Assembly (NCBI GenBank): GCA_024235715.1
Contig: JACKLW010000005.1
Coordinates: 1,054,001 to 1,118,000, forward strand
DNA length: 64,000 nt
Direction of reading: 5' to 3'
Source: Accumulibacter sp.
GTDB taxonomy: Bacteria; Pseudomonadota; Gammaproteobacteria; Burkholderiales; Rhodocyclaceae
Part shown: one piece after another, positions 25,305 through 34,315 of the stretch
Layout: every line of letters starts with the position of its first letter
Numbering within the stretch: position 1 is the first letter of the stretch
Notes under the pieces: generated by a model
What the model was told of the DNA's origin: nothing
Databases searched by the model: none
The model's input: only the letters and a program-made list of their open reading frames with translations
Translations under genes and position numbers: made by a program

Positions 25305-26102
25305 TCAGCCGTGCGCGCCGGCGGCGAGGTCTTCGCTGGCCAGAGTCCCGAGCACTTCAGCGGCGGCCAGCAGCCCGAAAGTGGCGGTGACGCACACCGA
25401 CGAACCGAAGCCAGCACAATTCAGCCCGCTCGGCGCTGGCGGCTGCTCGCAGGTCGCCGATGCTTCCGGGTAGCGCAAGGGCTCGCTCGAGAAGATCGCC
25501 GTTATGCCGAATTTCTTCTTCGCCGCACGCGTGAAGGCGTAATCCCTGCGCAACAGCGAGCGCACCCGGGCGAGCAAGGGATCCTGGATGCTCAAGGCCA
25601 GATCGGCGCTCTGGATTCGCGTCGGATCGACCTGCCCGCCGGCAGCACCGACGGTGATCAACGGCAGCGCACGGCGTTTGCAGCAGGCAATCATGGCCGC
25701 CTTGCTGCGCACCTGGTCGATGGCATCGATGACATGGTCGAAGGGGCCGCCGAGGATCGCGTCGACGTTTTCCGGGGTCACGAAATCCTCGATCTCGGTC
25801 AGCTGACAAGACGGGTTGATGGTCAGGATTCGCTGCGCCATGGCGCTGACCTTGGCTTTTCCGAACTCGCCGTCCACGGCGTGCACCTGGCGGTTCACGT
25901 TGGACTCGGCGACCATGTCCAGGTCGATCAGCGTGATCCTGCCGATCGCCGAACGCGCCAGTCCTTCGGCAGCCCAAGAACCGACGCCGCCGATGCCGAC
26001 CACGGCGACATGGGCATGCTGAAAGCGCGCCAGCGCCGCCGCGCCGTACAGGCGCTCGATGCCGCCGAAGCGGCGCTGCATGTCCGCAGCGGCTTCGCTC
26101 AT
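25305..26102 (-). CDS. tcdA: tRNA threonylcarbamoyladenosine dehydratase TcdA
   Basis: A 265-aa ThiF/E1-like enzyme that cyclises t6A37 of tRNA to ct6A using ATP. Visible features are RRFGGIERLYG at the start, the nucleotide-binding VVGIGGVGSWAAEGLARS, LIDLDMVAESNVNRQ and the central DHVIDAIDQVRSKAAMIACC. Near the C-terminus NCAGFGSSVCVTATFGLLAAAEVL matches the family. The ATG at 26102 overlaps the stop of the HPt/HD-GYP gene, giving a two-gene leftward operon. A role in tRNA modification has no evident link with its c-di-GMP neighbour. Confidence 0.92.
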   Translation of the reverse strand: MSEAAADMQRRFGGIERLYGAAALARFQHAHVAVVGIGGVGSWAAEGLARSAIGRITLIDLDMVAESNVNRQVHAVDGEFGKAKVSAMAQRILTINPSCQLTEIEDFVTPENVDAILGGPFDHVIDAIDQVRSKAAMIACCKRRALPLITVGAAGGQVDPTRIQSADLALSIQDPLLARVRSLLRRDYAFTRAAKKKFGITAIFSSEPLRYPEASATCEQPPAPSGLNCAGFGSSVCVTATFGLLAAAEVLGTLASEDLAAGAHG

Positions 26103-27205
26103 CGGCTGTCCACTGCCCGCCGGATGACCTGATTGAAGGGTTCGATCCATTCCGGGGCAAACTGCCTGTCGCAGGCGTTGACTTCGGCGACGGCGCGCAG
26201 CAACGAGCGCTTGTGACCGCGGTCGACGTGCTTCAGCATCACCGCCTCGAAAGCATCGACGATGGCCAGCACCCTGGCACCCGCGCAGATCTGCGTGCCC
26301 GCAAGCCCGTCCGGATAGCCCTTGCCGTCCGGCATTTCGTGATGCTGGGCGACCATCTCGGCGGCAGGCGACCAGCCGTCCATGCGCGCCAGCAGGCCGG
26401 CCGCGTAGCTCGCGTGCCCGCGCATGATCCGTTGCTCGGCGGTGGTCAGGGCGCTCGCCCTGAGCCACACGGACTCCGGCAGAAACATCATCCCGACGTC
26501 GTGCATGTAGATGGCCGCTTCAAGCTGCACGGGGTCGATCGGGTCGCCGGCCATCTGGTTGGTTTCCAGCGCCAGTCGCAGGATACGCATGCTACGGCCG
26601 GCGAAACGCGGCGAGCGCATCTCGAACTGGTTGGCCAGGGTGAGGAAGAACAGCAGGTCATCGGCGGCCCGCGACCGCGAGCCGTCATAAATGCCCGACC
26701 AGGTGTCGGCGGCAATGTGCGCGCCAGAAACCGGGCGGCTGCCGGTGACCGCCTCGATCACGCCAGCGATACAGGCCTCGACGCCTGCGGGCGTTGCCGC
26801 CGCCAGCTTCTCAAGCCCATCGACCAGCGGCGCGAGTCGCAGGCCCGCGAGTGCTTTACCCGCGGCGAGCCTTTCGACCGCCAGTTGCAGACGGTCGATG
26901 GTCAACAGGACGATCTCGGCGAGCGAAGCGGAGAAGCGCAGATCAGCGCTGCGGACGCGCGCCAGAACCGCTTCCAGCGGGTGAACGATGGCCACCGCCG
27001 GGTCCACCCGGCAGAGCCCTGCGTCGCCCTTGATGTTGTGCAGGGTACGGAACAGGCTGCCGATCAGCTCGCGGTCATCCGGCGTGCTGCGCAACTTCGC
27101 GACATCACGCTCGATCGCCGGCACGTGCTCGCGCAGCGCGTCAATGAAGTCCTCCAGCGCGTCCCGGTCGTCAGGGACCCCTTCAGCAAACACCCGTCTC
27201 TCCAT
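26099..27205 (-). CDS. HPt-HD-GYP fusion protein
   Basis: A 368-aa protein with an N-terminal histidine phosphotransfer domain (phospho-acceptor H56 in LFRTLHNIKGDAGLC) and a C-terminal HD-GYP domain. The HD pair is at 235-236 (YMHDVGM), then H264 in GHASYAAGLL, HHE at 288-290 and DGKGYPDG at about 293-300, so the metal ligands look mostly intact. HD-GYP proteins hydrolyse c-di-GMP. The HPt suggests control by phosphorelay rather than by a receiver. It overlaps tcdA by ATGA. The kinases and lone receiver at 13198-19792 are plausible partners. Confidence 0.85.
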   Translation of the reverse strand: MERRVFAEGVPDDRDALEDFIDALREHVPAIERDVAKLRSTPDDRELIGSLFRTLHNIKGDAGLCRVDPAVAIVHPLEAVLARVRSADLRFSASLAEIVLLTIDRLQLAVERLAAGKALAGLRLAPLVDGLEKLAAATPAGVEACIAGVIEAVTGSRPVSGAHIAADTWSGIYDGSRSRAADDLLFFLTLANQFEMRSPRFAGRSMRILRLALETNQMAGDPIDPVQLEAAIYMHDVGMMFLPESVWLRASALTTAEQRIMRGHASYAAGLLARMDGWSPAAEMVAQHHEMPDGKGYPDGLAGTQICAGARVLAIVDAFEAVMLKHVDRGHKRSLLRAVAEVNACDRQFAPEWIEPFNQVIRRAVDSR

Positions 27206-27426
27206 GCTGCCCGCTTCCCGAAAATATTGCCGCAGAGTCTACCGGAAAGCACACCCCGCCGCCCTATCCTCCTGCGCTCCCATTGCTGACTGGCGCTCGC
27301 GCAATTGACATGCGAAATGCGTACGCCCTCAGGGGCCTGCAAGGCCGGGGACATAATGCGCGGAAATGGCCCTTTTGGCCGAATGCTGGGCTAAACTGCG
27401 CGTTTTTCAGTACACAAGGATCTACC

Positions 27427-27771
27427 ATGCCCATTGTCACCACCCCCAGCGGTCTGCAGATCGAGGACATCATCGCCGGCAGTGGCCCGATGGCCGTCTC
27501 CGGCCAGCACGTCATCGTGCATTACACCGGCTGGCTTGCCGACGGCACGAAATTCGACTCCAGCGTGGACCGCAACGAACCTTTCCGCTTTCCGCTCGAC
27601 GGCAAGCATGTCATCGCCGGTTGGGAGGAAGGTGTTCCCGGGATGTGCGTCGGTGGAGTCCGCCGGCTGATCATTCCCGCCGATCTCGCTTATGGCGCAC
27701 GTGGTGCCGGAAATCTCATTCCACCACACGCCAAGATCACTTTCGACATCGAGTTGCTCGATATCGCCTGA
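27427..27771 (+). CDS. FKBP-type peptidyl-prolyl isomerase
   Basis: A 114-aa cytoplasmic FKBP consisting of the single catalytic domain. Family motifs are VIVHYTGWLADGTKFDSSVDR, FRFPLDGKHVIAGWEEGV and IPADLAYGARGAGNLIPPHAKITFDIELL, which hold the usual active-site aromatics. There is no signal peptide. The ATG at 27427 begins the conserved MPIVTTPSGLQIED. The next gene starts 3 bp after the stop, so the two are likely co-transcribed. Confidence 0.93.
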   Translation: MPIVTTPSGLQIEDIIAGSGPMAVSGQHVIVHYTGWLADGTKFDSSVDRNEPFRFPLDGKHVIAGWEEGVPGMCVGGVRRLIIPADLAYGARGAGNLIPPHAKITFDIELLDIA

Positions 27772-27774
27772 ACG

Positions 27775-28770
27775 ATGGCCGATCGGCCGCACAAGACGTC
27801 GAGCACCCCCGACGGTAAAGCTGCTGTGCCAGCCAAGCGCCGCCGCGATGCCACGACGGCGGGTGGCGATGGCCGACCGTCGACCGCCGCGCCCGGCCCT
27901 TCGCGTGCATCTCCGGCGGACGATGTCAAGCCGCAGCCGAAGGTGCGCCGCATCCCCGCGCGCCCGGCAGGCGCAGGGCAGCCGCTACCGCGCCGCCCAG
28001 CGGCGCCGGTGAGCACCGCAGCGCCGGCTGGGAGCACGCCACAGGCCGGTGTGCGCATCTCCAAATTGATGGCCGAGCGCGGCCTGTGCTCGCGCCGCAA
28101 TGCCGACGACTATATCAGCCGCGGTTGGGTTTTCGTCGATGGTCACAGGGTCAGCGAGCTCGGCACCCGCGCCGACCCGAATGCGGAGATCACCCTCGAC
28201 AGGCAGGGACAGGCCGATCAGCAGAGCCGGCTGACGATCCTGCTGCACAAGCCGATCGGCTATGTCTCCGGCCAGCCGGAGCCTGGTTGCACGCCCGCCG
28301 TCAGCCTGATCCAGCCCGAGAATCAGGTATGCTCACCAGATACGCCTCTCTTCCACCCGACCTGCCTGCGCGGGCTGGCACCCGCCGGCCGCCTCGACAT
28401 CGATTCGACCGGTTTGCTGGTTCTCACCCAGGACGGTCGCCTTGCGCGGCACTTGATCGGTGCCGAGTCGCAGGTCGACAAGGAGTATCTGGTCCGCGTC
28501 CAGGGTCAGCTCGACGCCAGGGGGCTGGCGCTGCTCAATCACGGACTCAGCCTTGACGACCGGAAACTGAAGCCGGCCAGGGTCGAGTGGCTCAACGACG
28601 ATCAGCTGCGCTTCGTTCTCCGCGAGGGCCGAAAGCGCCAGATCAGGCGGATGTGCGAGCTGGTCGGCTTGCGCGTCATCGGCCTCAAGCGCGTGCGCAT
28701 CGGCGCGCTCAGACTCGGCGACCTGCCGCTTGGCCAATGGCGCTTCCTGCGTCCGGACGAGCGCTTCTGA
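27775..28770 (+). CDS. RsuA/RluB/RluF-family pseudouridine synthase (RluF-like)
   Basis: A 331-aa rRNA pseudouridine synthase. The first 95 residues are Pro/Ala/Arg-rich and look disordered. An S4 RNA-binding domain follows ([31 protein letters not shown]). The catalytic domain has the active-site Asp in [20 protein letters not shown] and the family motif [18 protein letters not shown]. The closing [23 protein letters not shown] resembles RluF (23S rRNA position 2604) more than RsuA or RluB; the target is inferred. It begins 3 bp after the FKBP gene. Confidence 0.87.
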   Translation: MADRPHKTSSTPDGKAAVPAKRRRDATTAGGDGRPSTAAPGPSRASPADDVKPQPKVRRIPARPAGAGQPLPRRPAAPVSTAAPAGSTPQAGVRISKLMAERGLCSRRNADDYISRGWVFVDGHRVSELGTRADPNAEITLDRQGQADQQSRLTILLHKPIGYVSGQPEPGCTPAVSLIQPENQVCSPDTPLFHPTCLRGLAPAGRLDIDSTGLLVLTQDGRLARHLIGAESQVDKEYLVRVQGQLDARGLALLNHGLSLDDRKLKPARVEWLNDDQLRFVLREGRKRQIRRMCELVGLRVIGLKRVRIGALRLGDLPLGQWRFLRPDERF

Positions 28771-28830
28771 TAGCCGCAGCCGCGATGCCGCCGCGGCGCG
28801 CGTCGGGCGGTCACTTTGGAGGAGCGCCGC

Positions 28831-29127
28831 ATGTTCGGATTGTTCAAGTCGCCGCCGTTTGACGATGCGCAGCTCGGTGAACTGCAGCGCAGTGGCGGCC
28901 TCTGGCGGGGTTCGATCGGCGCGCTTGATGGCACGCGCGTCCCGCTGGCGATAAGCGGCTCGCGCAAGGAACCCGATGCGCAAGCCCTGCGAGCCGCTCG
29001 CGAAGTGGCAGGCCGATTCGCTGGTTGGCGCCCGATCATCGAGAAGGCCTTGTTCGACCACTACCAGCCCTACGCTGAAGCCCTGGCCGACGACGACTCA
29101 CCTGCAGACGGCTGCCCTGCACGGTAA
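28831..29127 (+). pseudogene. 5' half of a small uncharacterised gene interrupted by an IS element
   Basis: A well-formed start (GGAGGA followed by ATG at 28831) opens MFGLFKSPPFDDAQLGELQR. The frame runs 96 codons to the insertion point at 29119/29120 and then reads three codons of IS sequence to a stop. Removing the IS (29120-31026) and one copy of the 10-bp target duplication rejoins it in frame with 31037-31227. This gives an intact 159-aa protein. I do not recognise its function; it may belong to a DUF6985-like family, which I cannot confirm. The insertion is presumably inactivating. Confidence 0.85.
29110..29119. repeat. Left target-site duplication of the IS
   Basis: GGCTGCCCTG directly precedes the left inverted repeat of the insertion sequence and is repeated exactly at 31027-31036. 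A 10-bp duplication is in the range reported for ISAs1-family elements. Confidence 0.92.
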
Positions 29128-29146
29128 ATTTGTTCTCGTGCCGGGA

Positions 29147-30933
29147 TCAAGGTGATACGTGACCTGTGGAATTTTTGGTCATGCGCAGGTAGTCGAAGAC
29201 CAATCGGATGTTGCGGTTCAGGTGGCGCATTTTTTCGGCGAGGCTGGTTTTGCCATCGGAGAAGTGATGCAGGATACCGACGGCGAAGCGGCGCAGGCGT
29301 GACATGTTGTCGGGTCCGTGACCGGTGCGAATACGACTGCGGTCTTCGTCGTAGTTCCAGTCGATGACGTAGTGACAGCGGTTCTCTATCGACCAATGGC
29401 CGCGATTGATGGCGAGGATCTGCTGCGGGTTGGCCTGCTCTGGAAGGCGACTGGTAATTCCGAGAGCGGTTTCGTGCGTCCGCTTGCCGCTCTTCTTGTG
29501 CAGCACTTCACGCTCGATCAAGAACACCTGGCCGACCTGCGGGAAGTCGAGATAGGCGTTGAGGGCATTGCTGCACCAAATACTTCGAGTCTCGATCCGA
29601 CCATGGTCAGGTGGCGAAACCGCCACGTAGTCTGCCTCCTTCCGATCGTGGAAAAGGAGCGCGATATCGGCGTGCAGTGTCGGCTGATTGCCTTTGACCG
29701 TGAAGTGATAGTGCGCCTTGCGCTCTACCAGGTAGGTCGCCAGCTTGCGCTGTGTCAGCAGCGCGTCGGCGGTGATGTCCTTGCCCTGGATATCGATCGC
29801 ATCGAGCAGGGGCATGAACATCCCGATTTCATTGGTCTGCTTGAGCTCGTCCCTGCCATTTACGGGCAAGGTGCCGACTTTTTTTGGGTGTGGCAGACGC
29901 CGGTCTGATGCCCGACCACGCTCATGATGTGCGTTTGCTGCCCGTGCTCGTCATGAGCATTGCGCATGGTCTTGCCGTCGACCGCCAGGCTGGGGTCGTC
30001 TTGAGCATAGGCCTCGTTCCACTGCTGACACGCTTGGTCGAGTGCCGTCGGATCGACGCGGATCAGGACGTCACGAATGATGAACTCACTGGGTACGCGG
30101 TAAACGCCCTTCTCGCGACGACAGCGGAAACGCTCGCGTGCTTTCGGTGTGAGGTCTTTGGCCCACCCGGCGATGGCTTTGTAGCCCTGCATTCCGCACA
30201 ACGCCGCCGCCGTGGCGATGGCCAGCACGGCCGGAAGCGGATGGCGCCTCCCTTGCGCGCGACGCGGGTCGGTGATGCCGGCAAAGAAGTCTGGAAGCGT
30301 GCGCATCTGTTCGGCGGTGAGCATCATCCTGGGCACTCCTGTGCGATAGCGGGGGTTGAGTATCGAGCGGGAAAGTTGGCCGCGAGCGTCCGCCTGCAAG
30401 GGGCGAACAAAGAAGACTTTGGGCGACGCCGGCTGGGCGCTGTAGCCTTCTCGGGTGCGGCGAAAGCCTTGCGTCAGCCCCAGGGGCGTCCAGTTCGCGG
30501 CTCGATAGACGGTCCCCTGGAAGCGCGATGGATCGACAAAGGTCTCCAGCAGTAACAGCGGCTTCCCAAAATGGGCCTGCCAGTCCACTGCGATCCGTCG
30601 CTCACACAGCGAGAGCACCTTGGAGCCGAGGTTGGAGTAATGCCAGTCGGGAAGAATCAGAAAGCGACTGTTGTTGGCGACCAGGCCCAGGCGATCGTAC
30701 TGATGCCGATAGTCCCAGCCGATCCAGCGGTCACGAACGCCGCATTTCCAGGCCGCCGCAGAGAAACTCAGCAAGGCCGTCCACTTTTCGCCGCAGGTGG
30801 CCACGTACCAGAGCGTGTGCCCGATCTTCGCCAGGTCGCCCAGGTAGTGATGCTCTGCCATCAACTCCCGATAGCGAGCCTCTTCGCTCTTGCCCACCAG
30901 GCGAACACGCAATGCATCAAGAACGCTTTCCAT
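29147..30933 (-). CDS. DUF4338-ISAs1 transposase in two frames joined by a probable -1 frameshift
   Basis: The zero frame (30933 to 29860, 357 aa) starts MESVLDALRVRLVGKSEEAR with a DUF4338 domain (about 1-200; RYRELMAEHHYLGDLAKIGHTLWYV). The ISAs1 N-terminal region follows (TLPDFFAGITDPRRAQGRRH; PSLAVDGKTMRNAHDEHGQQ, which includes a catalytic Asp). Translation stops at 29860. The rest of the DDE domain (GKDITADALLTQRKLA, INRGHWSIENRCHYVIDW) lies in the -1 frame, ending at 29147. Joined, the product is about 595 aa. The shift coincides with A AAA AAG at 29884-29878 and a downstream stem-loop. It may be programmed or a disabling indel. DUF4338 is also found in the Druantia protein DruA. Confidence 0.82.
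29852..29884 (-). promoter_or_regulatory. Candidate programmed -1 frameshift signal
   Basis: On the minus strand a slippery heptamer A AAA AAG (29884-29878) is in the correct zero-frame phase. After a 6-nt spacer, CCTTGCC (29871-29865) can pair with GGCAGG (29857-29852) across a 7-nt loop with one bulged base. Slippage by -1 leads straight into the catalytic half of the transposase. The zero-frame stop lies inside the loop region. Confidence 0.65.
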
Positions 30934-31026
30934 GCGCCATTTATACGGACTTTCCGAGCGAATGTCCAGGGGGGAAACTAACTGCTTGATTGCCCGTGCA
31001 TTGGCTGAGAGGACAAATCCACCCTG

Positions 31027-31036
31027 GGCTGCCCTG
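31027..31036. repeat. Right target-site duplication of the IS
   Basis: An exact copy of GGCTGCCCTG at 29110-29119, directly abutting the right terminal repeat. It defines the element's boundary. Confidence 0.92.
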
Positions 31037-31227
31037 CCACGCCTCTTGCGCGTGCCAGCGAAGTATGGCCGCTTGTCACGCTGGTCTACGTTGCGGTGAC
31101 CCCGCTGGATGACGCACTGACCACTGAACTCGGCTACATGACGAGCTGGGACGAGGAACACACGCTCGGCGCCCGCTTTCAGGGCGACAGGTTCATCGAG
31201 CTTTGCGGCAGCGTCTTGCCGCCGTAG
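31037..31227 (+). pseudogene. 3' half of the gene interrupted by the IS
   Basis: This completes the gene begun at 28831. In the restored frame it encodes SEVWPLVTLVYVAVTPLDDA and then GYMTSWDEEHTLGARFQGDR, ending ELCGSVLPP with TAG at 31225-31227. The reading frame is intact apart from the insertion. As it stands there is no start codon or ribosome-binding site in a useful position, so this half is probably not translated. Confidence 0.82.
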
Positions 31228-31314
31228 CTGTGACGCCCGGCGACACCCGCTCGACCGGCAAGTGCAGGGGAGGTATGTCACAGCGACTCCTGCCTCCTGG
31301 CCAGGCGCGCATGA

Positions 31315-32094
31315 TCAGCGCCGTTTCCTTGCCGGCAGTTCGGTGGCAATCAACGCCTTTACCGGCAAATGATCCGACGCCTGGCGGGCGATGGCGCTTC
31401 GGTGGGTGGTGAAGGCGAGCAAATCGTGACGCGGCCTGACCCACACACGGTCGAGGGCGAACAGAGGCGCCCAGGCGGGGAAGGAGCGCTCGGCGGGCGC
31501 CCGGCCGAACATGCCGTTCATCCAGCGCAGCGGCCGGCCTAGCGACAGCCACTCGTTGATGTCGCCAAGGACGACGATCGGCTGCTCAATCGGCGCGTCG
31601 TGCAGCAGCTTGAGCAGCCTGCTTACCTGGAAGCGACGTTCGGCGGGTCGCAGGCCGAGATGGGTGACGACGACGCGCACGGGCGTGCCGCCGACATCGA
31701 GTTCGACATCGAGCGCGCCGCGCGGCTCGCGCGTGCGGTAGCTGAAATCGTGCTGGCGGACGCTGATGACCGGGTGCCGGCTAAGCAAGCCGTTCCCGAA
31801 GTTGCCCTGGTGGCGGATCATGGTGTGACCGGCAATCGCTTCCATGCCGGCTTGTTGCGCCAGGTAGTCGAGTTGCAGCGAGGCGTGGCCGCCGTCGAAC
31901 TGGTTGTCGACCTCCTGCAGGCCGATGACATTGCAGGCGAGTTCCTTGATCACCTGCGCGACGCGCCCGGCGTCCTGCCTGCCATCACGCCCGACACAGC
32001 GATGCAGGTTATACGACGAGATGCGCAGGCAATCGTCGCCGAGCGTCTGCTCGAGGCTGTGCCAGTTAGCCAGTCCGCTCGCCAGCCTTGGCAT
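31315..32094 (-). CDS. Endonuclease/exonuclease/phosphatase family protein
   Basis: A 259-aa EEP-fold hydrolase. Motifs in order: RISSYNLHRCVGRDGRQD (metal Asn), IGLQEVDNQ (catalytic Glu), GNGLLSRHPV, VVVTHLGLRPAERRFQ, VVLGDINEW (Asp/Asn) and ASDHLPVKALI (terminal Asp-His). Members cleave phosphodiesters in DNA or phospholipid headgroups. It overlaps the phospholipase D-VTT gene by 29 bp and follows it in the same direction, a pairing that suggests lipid-phosphodiester metabolism. The exact start is uncertain because of the overlap. Confidence 0.85.
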   Translation of the reverse strand: MPRLASGLANWHSLEQTLGDDCLRISSYNLHRCVGRDGRQDAGRVAQVIKELACNVIGLQEVDNQFDGGHASLQLDYLAQQAGMEAIAGHTMIRHQGNFGNGLLSRHPVISVRQHDFSYRTREPRGALDVELDVGGTPVRVVVTHLGLRPAERRFQVSRLLKLLHDAPIEQPIVVLGDINEWLSLGRPLRWMNGMFGRAPAERSFPAWAPLFALDRVWVRPRHDLLAFTTHRSAIARQASDHLPVKALIATELPARKRR

Positions 32095-34315
32095 CGTTGT
32101 GTATGCGCTGCTGCTTGGCCAGCCAGCGCCGTACGATCAGGGAAGTGAGGGCGAGCAGGACGACGATGGCGACGATGATGCCGTAATTCACTCGTGCGGG
32201 ATCATCGAGCAGGGCTGCGAGCTGATCGCCGAACACCGTCGTGGCAAGCGTACCCGGCAGCATGCCGAACAAGGTGCCGAACAGGAAAGGCTGCACTCGG
32301 ATACCGATCGCGGCGGCGCACATGCCGACGACCACGAAAGGCGCAACCGGTACCAGGCGCAGCGCCATCATCGCCGACAGACTGCGCCGGCGAAGGATCT
32401 CGGCCAGTTTGAACAGGCGCTTGCCGCCGAGCTTCTGCACTTCCCGTCGTGGCAGACCGAGGCCGGCGAGGTAGCTGGCCAGCGCCGCGACAAGTATCCC
32501 CGAGATGGCGTAAACGAAACCGAGTTGCGGACCGAAGGCGACCACCGCGGCGAGCGTGATCAGCGGCCGCGGAAACATCACGACACACGCCGGAGTGTAG
32601 GCGATCAGGATGAGCAGCGGCGCCCACCAGCGGCTGGCAAACGCCTGTGCCCATCCGCTGACGCGGCTGGCGTCGATCCAGTCGGCGAGCGGCGTGTAGC
32701 GCCAGAGGGCGGTCAGCGCAGCGATGAGGAGGACGAAGGCAAGCAGTTTTGGAGCGTCGGGACGCATGAAGATCACCCCGCGCCCGCCGGGCGCACCGCG
32801 TTTTGCATCTTCCGACTCGATCCGGTGGGTGATGAAGCCTTCCGGGCTAAAGTCGTCGAATACATGCTCCACTACCGGACGTTCCGGATCACCGATACTG
32901 GCGAGGTCGACCACTGCTTCCGGCCAGTCCGGCGGTTCTTCGAGTGCTCTTAATGTACGGCGGCGGCCGGCCAGTGCCTCGATCGCGCCGTGCAGGCTGC
33001 CGTGCTCTTCGACTGCCACATCCACCGTTTCCGGCCGCGCGTCGAGGTGTTCGCCGAGCAACCGGTTGCGGAAGTGACGAATGGCCGCAACAGCCTGAGG
33101 ATCGCCACGTGCCGCGATGGTCGCATCGCATTCGCTGTCCATGCCCATCGAGCGATTGCTGAGGTTGGCCGAGCCAATGCGCAGCAACTCGTCGTCGACG
33201 ATCATCAGCTTCGAGTGCAGATCGATGCAGAGGTCGGCAGCCAGCTTGTCGACATGCGGGTAATAGACGTGAAAGCGGCCATGCACATCGGCCTTGCGCA
33301 GCCGCTGCACGAGGCGCCGGCGCAACACGTGCATGGTGTGTTCCTCCAGCCAGCCGTGGCTGAACAGGCGAACGAGGACGACGATCTCCGGGCCGTCCGG
33401 CTCGGCCAGCCGGGCGGCCAGGGCGTCGCCAATACGCTGCGCCGTGAAGTACTGGTTTTCGATGTAGATGCGACGGCGGGCGCTGGCGATCATGTCGAGA
33501 TAGAGCGTTTCGATTTCGGTGATGCCTGCCACGCTGGGCATTTCCGGCATGGTCCGTGACAAGGCAAGCGTGACGTCGTGCAGATCGACGCGCACAGTGT
33601 CGGGCCAGGACCAGGGCTCTGGTGACGCCTGCCTGACCGCAGGCATGTCGCGTCCGGTCGCCGCCCGCCAGCGCACGCGCGCGATCTTGCCGAGCTCGCG
33701 CGCGGCTTCGCCGTCAACCGCCATCATGGTGTCGTGGAACGGCGGGTAGGCGACGTCACCACAGCGGCGGCGGTCATCATGGGCAGCATGCGCGCAGGTA
33801 TCCCAGCGGCGCACCGTGAGGTCGAAGCCGCCGACGAAGGCCATCGCATCATCGATGACGACGATCTTCTGATGGTGCGAGCCGGAAATCGGATGCGTGT
33901 TGTCCTGGGCAAAACGAACACGCCGCCGCGGCCGCCAGCCGAAGCCCTGGAAGAGTCGGAACTCGCGGTCGGCGCCGAACACCAGCGGGTAGTCCCATTC
34001 CAGGATATTGATCCGCAATCCGCGACGGCGACGCACCAGCCAGTTGAGGAAATCGCCGAGCTGCGCCGGCGCTGCGCCCGGCCGGTCGTCGAAGTGCAAA
34101 GGAGTCGCGCTGTTGAAGTCCCACGCCAGGATCACGATCGATTGGCGCGCCCGCTCGGCAGCAAGCGAGAAGGCGCGGAAATACTCCTCTCCGTCGACCA
34201 GCAGGCCCACTCGTGACGCATGCGCTACGACCGTGCAGTTGCGGCCGGGTGAGAACAGAAAGGGCGCTCCCGCTTCAGACGTTGGCGGTGCGGATAGCGA
34301 CGTTTGTGCGTTCAT
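32066..34315 (-). CDS. Phospholipase D / VTT-domain fusion protein
   Basis: A 749-aa protein with two domains. The N-terminal half is a phospholipase D/cardiolipin-synthase-like enzyme with two HKD motifs: GSHHQKIVVIDDAMAFVGG and IDLHSKLMIVDDELLRIGSA. The C-terminal part from about residue 510 has several helices and a VTT/DedA (TVP38/TMEM64) domain, with ACVVMFPRPLITLAAVVAFG and LRLVPVAPFVVVGM. It probably acts on phospholipids at the inner membrane. VTT proteins act as lipid scramblases or flippases, so the fusion may couple lipid modification to translocation. The next gene encodes an EEP hydrolase. Confidence 0.88.
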   Translation of the reverse strand: MNAQTSLSAPPTSEAGAPFLFSPGRNCTVVAHASRVGLLVDGEEYFRAFSLAAERARQSIVILAWDFNSATPLHFDDRPGAAPAQLGDFLNWLVRRRRGLRINILEWDYPLVFGADREFRLFQGFGWRPRRRVRFAQDNTHPISGSHHQKIVVIDDAMAFVGGFDLTVRRWDTCAHAAHDDRRRCGDVAYPPFHDTMMAVDGEAARELGKIARVRWRAATGRDMPAVRQASPEPWSWPDTVRVDLHDVTLALSRTMPEMPSVAGITEIETLYLDMIASARRRIYIENQYFTAQRIGDALAARLAEPDGPEIVVLVRLFSHGWLEEHTMHVLRRRLVQRLRKADVHGRFHVYYPHVDKLAADLCIDLHSKLMIVDDELLRIGSANLSNRSMGMDSECDATIAARGDPQAVAAIRHFRNRLLGEHLDARPETVDVAVEEHGSLHGAIEALAGRRRTLRALEEPPDWPEAVVDLASIGDPERPVVEHVFDDFSPEGFITHRIESEDAKRGAPGGRGVIFMRPDAPKLLAFVLLIAALTALWRYTPLADWIDASRVSGWAQAFASRWWAPLLILIAYTPACVVMFPRPLITLAAVVAFGPQLGFVYAISGILVAALASYLAGLGLPRREVQKLGGKRLFKLAEILRRRSLSAMMALRLVPVAPFVVVGMCAAAIGIRVQPFLFGTLFGMLPGTLATTVFGDQLAALLDDPARVNYGIIVAIVVLLALTSLIVRRWLAKQQRIHNDAKAGERTG

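Larger units (their letters stand above)
29120..31026 (-). mobile_element. ISAs1-family insertion sequence carrying a DUF4338-transposase gene
   Basis: A complete 1907-bp element bounded by imperfect 18-bp terminal inverted repeats (left CACGGTAAATTTGTTCTC, right CAGGGTGGATTTGTCCTC read inward; 14 of 18 identical). It is flanked by exact 10-bp target duplications. It encodes one leftward transposase gene split into two frames. Identical flanks and clean ends point to a recent insertion. Confidence 0.93.

Noticed and set aside
30934..31281. Extension of the transposase frame beyond the right IS end
   Set aside because: It crosses the terminal inverted repeat and target duplication into the disrupted host gene. 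DUF4338 homology starts at the ATG at 30933.
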